Made by a program: the position numbers and the translations under genes
Shown here: positions 1 through 5,788 of the stretch, one piece after another
How positions within the stretch are numbered: the stretch's first letter is position 1
Layout: each line of letters starts with the position of its first letter
Notes under the pieces: model-generated
Databases searched by the model: none
What the model saw: the letters and a program-made list of their open reading frames with translations, nothing else
What the model was told of the DNA's origin: nothing
Source: JALYUM01 sp036688685
Lineage (GTDB): Bacteria > Pseudomonadota > Gammaproteobacteria > Burkholderiales > Burkholderiaceae_D
Direction: 5' to 3'
Assembly: GCF_036688685.1 (NCBI RefSeq)
Contig: NZ_JAQQPS010000045.1
Location: 1 to 14,448, forward strand
DNA length: 14,448 nt

Positions 1-45
1 GATGATAGTGCTGCAACCAGTGTGAAAGTAGGTTATCGTCAGGCT
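1..45 (+). rRNA. rrf: 5S ribosomal RNA, 3' end only
   Basis: These 45 bases match the remembered 3' part of Oxalobacteraceae 5S rRNA, including the block GAAAGTAGGTTATCGTCAGG and the closing CAGGCT of the terminal stem. GATGATA at 1-7 can pair with TATCGTC at 35-41 with one G-U pair, as the helix IV/V arm of 5S rRNA does. About 70 bases of the gene lie left of the window, and the exact 3' end is uncertain by one or two bases. A strong hairpin terminator follows 14 bases later, as expected for the end of an rrn operon. The identification rests on sequence memory and this arm pairing. Confidence 0.88.
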
Positions 46-58
46 AGTTATAAGAGAG

Positions 59-90
59 AAACCCCATGCAGAAATGCCTGGGGTTTTTTT
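59..90. terminator. rrn operon terminator, probably bidirectional
   Basis: AAACCCCA (59-66) pairs with TGGGGTTT (79-86). After a single T/C mismatch the inner GCA/TGC pairs close a GAAA tetraloop (71-74). A run of seven T (84-90) on the plus strand makes this an intrinsic terminator for the 5S/rrn transcript. Read on the minus strand, the stem is followed by a T-rich stretch and lies only about ten bases past the DUF2061 stop codon, so it probably ends that gene too. Confidence 0.9.
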
Positions 91-99
91 CGTCCAAAT

Positions 100-525
100 T
101 CATGATGCAGCCAAGGCTTGCCCGCCAGGTGTGCGTGACAGGCGCGCGCGCATCGCGTCCCACAAGCGATCATGGTATGGCAGGATAATCACGTTGCAAA
201 TTGGCTCAACGAGGGCTGCGAGGCCACCTAGCGCCATTGATCCTGTTGCTATCCACATCACGTTGAACGCGACAGTGGCGTGCAAGATCGTCTGACTGAC
301 CTTTTCGCCCACTTGTAGCAGATGGCGCCGGCGTTCTGTGGCAGCTACCCGAATTCTCGCGTGCCATGCCTTCTCATGGAAGGGCAGCAGGACGACATTG
401 ATAACAGGTTCGGCAAGCACCGCCAGTCCACCCAGCAGGACCGAGCCTGACATGGTCGATGCCAGCGCAAACGCGATACCCATGTGGACGGCAACCTGGC
501 TGACACGTTTCGTTGCTGTAAACAT
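100..525 (-). CDS. Small membrane protein with two DUF2061 units
   Basis: 141 residues made of two copies of one unit, at about residues 9-54 and 77-122. Each has a hydrophobic segment with a conserved His (H14, H82), then GS..LGGLA.L.EP..NV..LP.H...W, so E39/E107, N43/N111 and H50/H118 recur at matching places. This pattern is that of the DUF2061 family of predicted membrane proteins, usually a single unit of about 70 residues, so this looks like a tandem duplication. A charged stretch (AATERRRH, 61-68) links the halves. The biochemical role is unknown. The start is supported by GAGGGAGA just upstream of the ATG. The gene stands alone, converges on the rrn terminator, and has a Fur-box-like site 26 bp before its start, which suggests iron-responsive expression (inference). 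Confidence 0.82.
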   Translation of the reverse strand: MFTATKRVSQVAVHMGIAFALASTMSGSVLLGGLAVLAEPVINVVLLPFHEKAWHARIRVAATERRRHLLQVGEKVSQTILHATVAFNVMWIATGSMALGGLAALVEPICNVIILPYHDRLWDAMRARLSRTPGGQALAAS

Positions 526-550
526 CGATTCTCCCTCATTGCATCCGAGA

Positions 551-569
551 TTGAATGATAATCGTTCTC
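551..569 (-). promoter_or_regulatory. Fur box upstream of the DUF2061 gene
   Basis: The plus-strand 19-mer TTGAATGATAATCGTTCTC agrees with the classical Fur consensus GATAATGATAATCATTATC at 14 of 19 positions, including the core AATGATAATC. On the coding (minus) strand it reads GAGAACGATTATCATTCAA and includes TATCAT, which could be a -10 element, so Fur binding would block the promoter. No convincing -35 hexamer is visible. The site is 26 bp upstream of the ATG at 525. The match is seen directly; regulation by iron is inferred. Confidence 0.65.
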
Positions 570-632
570 ATGTGCGAAGCGAAGGCATTTGTCTTGAAGG
601 CGTCAATAGTGTGCGACTATGGATGAGAGCAT

Positions 633-664
633 AAAAAAAACCGCCCCGGTTTGCACCGGGGCGG
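633..664 (-). terminator. Intrinsic terminator of the first ompA-family gene
   Basis: CCGCCCCGGT (641-650) and ACCGGGGCGG (655-664) form a perfect 10-bp GC-rich stem with a TTGC loop. On the minus strand it is followed by eight T (complement of 640-633). It lies about 20 bases past the stop codon of the 686-1816 gene and shields the DUF2061 promoter from read-through. Confidence 0.95.
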
Positions 665-685
665 CTTTCAGGAAGAGCTTACGTA

Positions 686-1816
686 TTACTGGGAAACGGT
701 GCGGGTACCAACGATTTCGATGTTGACGCGACGGTTCTTGGCGCGGCCTTCAGCGGTTGCGTTGTCAGCGATTGGCTGGGCTTCGCCTTTGCCTTCGGTG
801 TACAGACGCGCTGGGTCCAGGCCTTTGGAAACCAGATAAGCTTTGACTGCATCAGCACGACGCAGCGACAACTTGGCGTTGTAGGCATCCGAGCCAACCG
901 AGTCGGTGTGACCGACGGCGATCATGACTTCGGTGTTCATGCCTTGCAGCTTGGCCATCATTTCGTCCAGGGCAGCTTTGCCGTCTGGCTTGACAACAGC
1001 TTTGTCGAAATCGAACAGTGCTTCAGCAGCGAACGACACTTTTTCCGACGTTGGCTGTGGCGCCGGTGCTGGCATCGGCGCTGGTGCCGCCTGGACTGGG
1101 GCTTCTGCTACGACCACTGGCGCTGGTGCGACGTAAGCTGCTACAGCTGGACGACCCAGTTTGTAGACCAGGCCGATCGAGTACAGGTCAACGTTGCCAC
1201 GACGACCGGTAGCGTTGTTGACGCGGCTGCGTTCGGCTTCAGCGCGAATTGCCAGCGCTTCGCTCAGTTTGAATTCCAGGCCGACGCCGGCCTTGGCACC
1301 GAAGTCGCTGTCGCCGGAGTAAGTATTGGCTGGCAGAGCAATGCCGTTACCGCGGAAGTTGGTGCCGGTGCGAACGTATTCAGTGCCGATACGGCCCAGC
1401 AGCGAGATGCGCTGCGACAATGGCAGTTGGCCAACCAGGTCCAGGTTGACACCGCGATAGCGGGACTCGCCGGTGATAGCACGACCAGCCGTGGTTGTCG
1501 CGCTGAAATTGTACTTGCCCAGATCAAAATACCCACCCTCGATCGCGAAGTATTGGTTGATCTGTTTGCCAACGAATACTTTAAAACCGGTGTCGCGCGT
1601 ATCGGCAGTGAAGGTGCTCAGAGCTGAATTGGTCAAACCGCGTGCCATGCGCTGGTCATCCTGATGCGATTTACCCTGGCCGAACGATGCGCCGACGTAA
1701 GTTGCGCTGTTGGCCCAGTCTGGATTGATGAAGTCGTCAGCAGCAAAAGCAGCGTTCGAAGCGGTGGCGCTGAACGCCAGTGCAATGGCGAGGGAGATTT
1801 TAGTATTGATTTTCAT
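686..1816 (-). CDS. OmpA-family outer membrane protein (first paralogue)
   Basis: 376 residues. A signal peptide ends near AFA (residues 23-25). Residues about 26-221 look like an eight-strand OmpA-like barrel of alternating hydrophobic and aromatic strands, ending VYKLGRP. A Pro/Ala-rich linker (222-256) leads to an OmpA/MotB peptidoglycan-binding domain (258-370). In HTDSVGSDAYNAKLSLRRADAV (303-324, with gaps ignored) D305 and R320 match the diaminopimelate-binding Asp and Arg of E. coli OmpA. The protein should anchor the outer membrane to the cell wall and act as a porin or structural protein. No Shine-Dalgarno is visible; the leader is A-rich and contains ACCTCCT. It is monocistronic, with its own promoter and terminator. 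A close paralogue lies at 2061-3182; the two differ mainly in the barrel's surface loops. Family assignment is firm, specific role is not. Confidence 0.94.
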   Translation of the reverse strand: MKINTKISLAIALAFSATASNAAFAADDFINPDWANSATYVGASFGQGKSHQDDQRMARGLTNSALSTFTADTRDTGFKVFVGKQINQYFAIEGGYFDLGKYNFSATTTAGRAITGESRYRGVNLDLVGQLPLSQRISLLGRIGTEYVRTGTNFRGNGIALPANTYSGDSDFGAKAGVGLEFKLSEALAIRAEAERSRVNNATGRRGNVDLYSIGLVYKLGRPAVAAYVAPAPVVVAEAPVQAAPAPMPAPAPQPTSEKVSFAAEALFDFDKAVVKPDGKAALDEMMAKLQGMNTEVMIAVGHTDSVGSDAYNAKLSLRRADAVKAYLVSKGLDPARLYTEGKGEAQPIADNATAEGRAKNRRVNIEIVGTRTVSQ

Positions 1817-1889
1817 GATTTATATGGTTTTTTAGGAGGTCTGGGTACTTAATATGATAGCAGCTTGTCATGACTTCTGGACAGACTCG

Positions 1890-1960
1890 ACTATATCGTG
1901 TGCTTGAGGCCGGTTCTGGACGCTAGCGCACATAAGGACCGATTTAGTTCTTATTCGCAA
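1890..1960 (-). promoter_or_regulatory. Promoter of the first ompA gene, with the shared 48-bp upstream element
   Basis: On the minus strand a TATAGT -10-like hexamer (1895-1890) lies 17 bases after TCCAGAAC (1920-1913). That octamer ends a 48-bp block (1960-1913) that aligns without gaps, 34 of 48 identical, with the block before the DUF3494 operon (5650-5603). No TTGACA-like -35 is present, so an activator or alternative sigma factor may be needed. A start near 1882 would give a leader of roughly 65 bases. The rest of the 1817-2060 gap shows nothing else beyond the terminator of the next gene. Confidence 0.55.
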
Positions 1961-2010
1961 CACAAGTGTCGCATTTTACGATCATTTGCCAAAGTAGGTA
2001 TGCAGACAAC

Positions 2011-2044
2011 AAAAAACGCCGAGCCGGCGGGTGCCGGGCGGCGT
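2011..2044 (-). terminator. Intrinsic terminator of the DUF3494-ompA operon
   Basis: ACGCCG (2016-2021) pairs with CGGCGT (2039-2044). After a small internal loop, CCGGC (2024-2028) pairs with GCCGG (2033-2037) around a four-base loop. On the minus strand six T follow (complement of 2016-2011). It sits 17 bases past the stop codon of the second ompA gene. Confidence 0.9.
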
Positions 2045-2060
2045 CCAGGACAAGCTGGAA

Positions 2061-3182
2061 TCAGCGGCTGCGCGTGCCGACGATTTCGATATTCACGCGA
2101 CGGTTTCTGGCGCGGCCGGCGGCGCTGGCATTGTCAGCCACCGGTTGCGCTTCGCCTTTGCCTTCTGTATACAGACGCGCTGGTTCGAGTCCCTGCGCGA
2201 CCAGGTAGGCTTTGACCGCATCGGCACGGCGCAAGGACAACTTGGCATTGTAGTCATCTGAACCGACCGAGTCCGTATGGCCGACGGCAATCATGACTTC
2301 GGTGTTCATGCCTTGCAGCCTGGCCAGCATGTCATCGAGCGCCACTTTGCCCTCAGGCTTGACAACGGCCTTGTCGAAATCAAACAAGGTTTCGGCGGCG
2401 AACGAGACTTTCTCGGACACGGGCTGTGGCGTCGGTGCCGGCGCGGCCGTTGCGATGACCACAGGCGCTTCGGCCACGACCACCGGGGCCGGCGCCACAT
2501 ACGGACGCGTTGCCGGGCGCCCCAGTTTATAGACCAGGCTCAACGAAAGAAGGTCGACGTCGCCCCGGTTGCCTACCGCATCGCTGATGCGATAGCGTTC
2601 CACTTCGCCCCGTAGCGCCAATGCTTCGCTCAGCTTGTACTCAAGTCCGAGTCCGGCCTTGGCGTTGGTTTTGTTTTCACGGGGATTCGGGTTGGTCACG
2701 CCAGCGAGCCGATTGCCGCTGAAATGCGTCGTGGTGCGTGCGTATTGCGCGCCAACGCGCGCCAGCAGGGACAAGCGCTGGCTCAGCGGCAACTGGCCGA
2801 CCAGGTCGAGGTTGGCGCCGCGAAAGCCGGCTTCGCCGCGCAGGCTGCCGTTGCCGGAAGTCGTGGCGGCAAAGCCGAATTTACCGAGGTCGAAATAACC
2901 GGCTTCCAGCGCAAAATATTGATTCAGCTGTTTACCGAGCAGCAGTTTGAAGGCGAGTTCGCGCTCGTCGGTCGCAAAACTGGTCAAGGCTGCGCCATTC
3001 GCGGTCAGGCTGCGTGCCAGGCGCTTGTCGTCGATGGCGGCGCGCGACTGGCCGAGCGATCCGCCCACGTACCAGGCGCTGTTGGCCCAGTCCGGATTGA
3101 TGAAGGCGTCGTCGGCTGCAAACGCACTGCAGGAAACGAACGCGGCAGCGATCGCGAAGGAAAGTTTGGTCGTGATGTTCAT
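2061..3182 (-). CDS. OmpA-family outer membrane protein (second paralogue)
   Basis: 373 residues with the same plan as the gene at 686-1816: signal peptide ending SAFA (residue 22), barrel to about 221, Pro/Ala-rich linker 222-256, and OmpA domain 258-369 with D304 and R319 as predicted peptidoglycan contacts. Both mature proteins start with nearly the same segment (FINPDWANSA), and the C-terminal domains differ at few positions. Barrel loops diverge more, for example around residues 45-72, 105-118 and 158-172. Its ATG shares an A with the TAA of the upstream BIG2/DUF3494 gene (TAATG) and no clear ribosome site is seen, so translation is probably coupled to that gene. It may give that lipoprotein a wall-anchored partner in the outer membrane; this is inferred from the operon only. 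Confidence 0.94.
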   Translation of the reverse strand: MNITTKLSFAIAAAFVSCSAFAADDAFINPDWANSAWYVGGSLGQSRAAIDDKRLARSLTANGAALTSFATDERELAFKLLLGKQLNQYFALEAGYFDLGKFGFAATTSGNGSLRGEAGFRGANLDLVGQLPLSQRLSLLARVGAQYARTTTHFSGNRLAGVTNPNPRENKTNAKAGLGLEYKLSEALALRGEVERYRISDAVGNRGDVDLLSLSLVYKLGRPATRPYVAPAPVVVAEAPVVIATAAPAPTPQPVSEKVSFAAETLFDFDKAVVKPEGKVALDDMLARLQGMNTEVMIAVGHTDSVGSDDYNAKLSLRRADAVKAYLVAQGLEPARLYTEGKGEAQPVADNASAAGRARNRRVNIEIVGTRSR

Positions 3183-5476
3183 TATTTGGCGATCTGGTTA
3201 TTGCTCAGGGTAACGGCAGCGCCCGACAGGACCCGTCCCGTCTGCAAGGTGGTGTTGTCGCCGACGGTAATTGCCGCCGACTTGCCCAAGATGGAGCCGA
3301 CGAACACGCTGTTGGCGCCCAGCGTGGTCGGACCGACCGGCACCCACGTGACATTCGCTGCCGTGGCGCCATTGGTCAGGGCGACGACAGAGTTGGCCGT
3401 GCTGTTCAGTGTCAGGGCGGTCCGGAAGATGTACACGCCGGGACCGCTCATGGCGAACGTACCCGTGATGCTGATGGTGCCTGCGTAGCAATACACGCCA
3501 GGCGGCAGGACCAAGCCGCCCAGGTCAATGTTGCCGGGGAAGGTGACGTCGCAATTGCGGCTGTTGGCATCGGTGATGGCCACTTGCAAATCGGCCAGCG
3601 CGTTATTCAGGATGGCGCCTGACTGATAATTGGTGTAGCCCGGCGCGACCGGTGGAGCGGTGGTTTGCGACGGTGAACCGACGTCGCCGGTAATGAAGGT
3701 GGTGCCACCTGAATTGTTGGTCAGCGCGGTGCCTGCCAAGACCGCGAAACTGGCGGCGCTGCCGAGGTTGACCGGGATGAACGTGACTGGCACCGGCAAT
3801 GCGGTAACGGTCAGGTTGCCGCTGCCTGCTTGGGCGCCGAGTGTGGCGGTGATGGTCGTCGCACCAGCGGTGGCGCCGGTGGCAAGGCCGGTAGCGAGCA
3901 CGGCGGCGACACCGTTATTCGACGACGTCCAGGCGGCGCTGTTGGTGATGACCCCAGTCACACCGTCCGAATAGGTGGCCACCGCGATAAATTGTTGCGT
4001 GGCGCCCACGGCAATGCTGGCCGTGGCAGGGGTAACGCTGATGCTGGTGACGGTCGCGGCAGTGGTGGTCGCCTGGGCGTTGGCGGTCTGGCCGCCGAAG
4101 CTGGCAGTCAGTGCCGAGCTGCCGGCAGCGATACCTTTGATCAAGCCACCGTTGGTGATCGAGACGAATGCCGGGTTGGCGGACACGAACGAGCTCGCCG
4201 CCGTGACATCGGTGACCGTGCCGTTCGAATAGCTTGCAGTGACGGCCAGTTGGCGCGTGGCGCCGACCTGAAGCGTGGTGGTGGCTGGCGTCAATGCCAG
4301 CGACAGCAGTACCGGTGGCACGGTCACGATCAATGTGCCGCTTGCGGTCTGGCTGCCGGCGGTGGCGGTGATGGTGGTGGTGCCAGCCGTTTGGCCGGTA
4401 GCGACACCCGTGTTCAGGACGGTCGCAACGGCAGTCGCCGACGATTTCCAGGCAGCGCTGGTGGTAATCACGCTCGTGGTGCCGTCCGAATAGGTCGCGA
4501 CAGCGGTGAATTGCTGGGTGGTGCCGGCAGCGATGGTGCTGGTAACAGGGGACACGGCAATGCTGCTGACAGTCACGGCGGCGGTCGTGGTGGCCTGGGC
4601 CGTGGCGGTTTTGCCGCCGAAGCTGGCGTTCAGCGCCGATGTACCGGCAGCGACACCGGTGATCAGGCCGCCGTTGCTGACCGAGACAAATGACGGTGCG
4701 GCGGAAGCATAGACGCTGCTGGCGCTCACGTCGAGAATGGTGCCGTCAGAGTACGTGGCAGCAACGGCCAGCTGGCGCGTCGCGCCCACTGCAAAGGTGG
4801 TGGTGGCCGGCGTCAACGCCAGCGACACGACGGTGGCGGGCAACACGGTCAGCGTGGCGCTGGCATTCAGGCCGCCGGACGTGGCGTTGATGCTGGTCGT
4901 GCCTTGCGCCTTGGCTGTTGCCAGTCCGGCAACAGTGATGGTGGCCGTGGCTGGCGTGGCTGCGCTGAAGCTGGACGCGGCCGTGATGTCGCTCGTCGTG
5001 TTGTTATCGAAACTGCCGATCACGGCGTATTGCAGTGTCGTGCCGATATTCAATGTTGCCGTGGCCGGGAGTACGGCGATGCTGACCAGCTTGGCCGGCA
5101 ACACTGTGATGGCAGCCGTGCCGCTCTTGCCTTCGAAGGTCGCGGTGACAACTGCTGCGCCGGCGTTCACGCCCTTGGTCACGCCCGCGGCACTGACCGT
5201 GGCAATGGCGGTGCTTGCCGAGGTCCAGGTCGCCGTCGCGGTGACGTCGCGCGCGGACCCGTCGGTGTAGACGGCGGTGGTGGTCAACTGCTGCGTCGCG
5301 CCGATGGCGATCGATGCGGCCGCTGGCGTGACGGCAACGCTGACCAGCGTGGCGGCTGGTATGCCGAGAATCGGGTCGCGGCCCTGGTCACCTGAGCCGC
5401 AGGCAGCCAGCAGGGCGGCGCCCAGCAGCGCTGCTGAGCACAGCAGTGTTTTGGTGTAACGTTTGAAATGGTTCAT
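3182..5476 (-). CDS. Lipoprotein with six BIG2 Ig-like domains and a C-terminal DUF3494 (ice-binding-like) domain
   Basis: 764 residues. The N-terminus is a lipoprotein signal with lipobox LAAC, Cys26 the lipidated residue; Gly27 at +2 favours outer-membrane sorting. Six BIG2 domains follow at about 42-126, 128-211, 214-298, 301-385, 388-472 and 475-558, each opening like VSLALTPA and carrying YSDGT and SGT-type strands. Residues 567-764 (LGSAASFAVLAGTALTN to TLSNNQIAK) show the DUF3494 pattern: ITGDVGS, LPPGVY, GPGVYIFRTALTL, LGANSVFVGSILG and GRVLSGAAVTL. C642 and C663 could form a disulfide. DUF3494 is the beta-solenoid fold of many bacterial ice-binding proteins but also occurs in proteins without that activity. 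The likely role is a surface stalk with an adhesive or ice-binding tip. It leads an operon with the ompA gene at 2061-3182. Ribosome site weak (GAAAG). Confidence 0.9.
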   Translation of the reverse strand: MNHFKRYTKTLLCSAALLGAALLAACGSGDQGRDPILGIPAATLVSVAVTPAAASIAIGATQQLTTTAVYTDGSARDVTATATWTSASTAIATVSAAGVTKGVNAGAAVVTATFEGKSGTAAITVLPAKLVSIAVLPATATLNIGTTLQYAVIGSFDNNTTSDITAASSFSAATPATATITVAGLATAKAQGTTSINATSGGLNASATLTVLPATVVSLALTPATTTFAVGATRQLAVAATYSDGTILDVSASSVYASAAPSFVSVSNGGLITGVAAGTSALNASFGGKTATAQATTTAAVTVSSIAVSPVTSTIAAGTTQQFTAVATYSDGTTSVITTSAAWKSSATAVATVLNTGVATGQTAGTTTITATAGSQTASGTLIVTVPPVLLSLALTPATTTLQVGATRQLAVTASYSNGTVTDVTAASSFVSANPAFVSITNGGLIKGIAAGSSALTASFGGQTANAQATTTAATVTSISVTPATASIAVGATQQFIAVATYSDGVTGVITNSAAWTSSNNGVAAVLATGLATGATAGATTITATLGAQAGSGNLTVTALPVPVTFIPVNLGSAASFAVLAGTALTNNSGGTTFITGDVGSPSQTTAPPVAPGYTNYQSGAILNNALADLQVAITDANSRNCDVTFPGNIDLGGLVLPPGVYCYAGTISITGTFAMSGPGVYIFRTALTLNSTANSVVALTNGATAANVTWVPVGPTTLGANSVFVGSILGKSAAITVGDNTTLQTGRVLSGAAVTLSNNQIAK
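3802..4837 (-). repeat. Tandem duplication of a two-domain BIG2 unit
   Basis: Within the lipoprotein gene, codons 214-387 (4837-4316) and 388-559 (4315-3800, approximately) are two copies of one unit of about 520 bp. BIG2 domain 3 resembles 5 (GATRQLAV, NGGLI.G.AAG.SAL.ASFGG, AQATTTAA) and domain 4 resembles 6 (QQF.AVATYSDG, ITAT.G.Q). Domains 1 and 2 are more diverged. The copies differ at many codons, so this is not a recent perfect duplication. Boundaries are by eye. Confidence 0.7.
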
Positions 5477-5574
5477 CGGTACTTTCGTGGAAAGTCACTG
5501 CCGCAGTCGCGTCGACACGCACGGGGTGTGCGTTACAGAAAATTAACCACTGGTCGAAGCTAGGGGTGACTTGT

Positions 5575-5650
5575 GGCCGAACTATACATTTCGGCCAGGC
5601 TTGTTCTGGACGGTGGCGCACCGATGTGCACTTTTAATTCCTAATTGCAA
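5575..5650 (-). promoter_or_regulatory. Promoter of the DUF3494-ompA operon: 48-bp shared element plus palindrome over the -10
   Basis: The minus strand has the 48-bp block (5650-5603) shared with the first ompA gene, ending TCCAGAAC, then 16 bases and TATAGT (5586-5581). The -10 lies inside a perfect inverted repeat: GGCCGAA (5575-5581) and TTCGGCC (5590-5596) with an 8-bp centre. A start near 5574 leaves a leader of about 100 bases (5477-5574). That leader has two small hairpins: ACGCAC/GTGCGT at 5517-5533 and ACTGC/GCAGT at 5497-5507. The sequence is seen directly; promoter and operator function are inferred. Confidence 0.55.
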
Positions 5651-5788
5651 TTTCAAATGTGCGCAGGAAAGCCCCGTGCTAAGCTCGTCGATCGCACGTC
5701 GCAGTTTTTGTTGCGGTGGGGGGGGGTGACCCGATCGGTCCCGGCGCGATGCCGGATTCGCACCCCGCACGGCCCGATTCGGTTCAAC
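5651..5788. other. Rest of the 312-bp pqqU / DUF3494-operon gap, with a G9 tract
   Basis: Together with the promoter to its left, this completes the gene-free stretch 5477-5788. It holds a run of nine G (5718-5726). On the side towards the pqqU stop there is a short hairpin, CCGGC/GCCGG (5741-5755), next to GACC/GGTC (5728-5740). Neither hairpin has a T-run, so I call no intrinsic terminator for pqqU. I see no small gene or RNA here. Confidence 0.5.

Noticed and set aside
908..1627. Open plus-strand frame of 239 codons opposite the first ompA gene
   Set aside because: It is antisense to a gene with certain OmpA motifs. Its composition (Trp, Cys, Arg rich) is unlike a real protein.
1836..1907. 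AGGAGGT with an ATG 12 bases later on the plus strand (17-codon frame from 1854)
   Set aside because: The AGGAGGT is the complement of ACCTCCT in the ompA leader. The tiny peptide has no features and the frame runs into the ompA promoter region; probably chance.
3182..5476. Low-complexity GTGGCGGT-rich DNA as a possible CRISPR or satellite repeat
   Set aside because: The repetition follows codons for Ala, Thr, Val and Gly in BIG2 domains, has no constant spacer length, and is fully explained by protein repeats.
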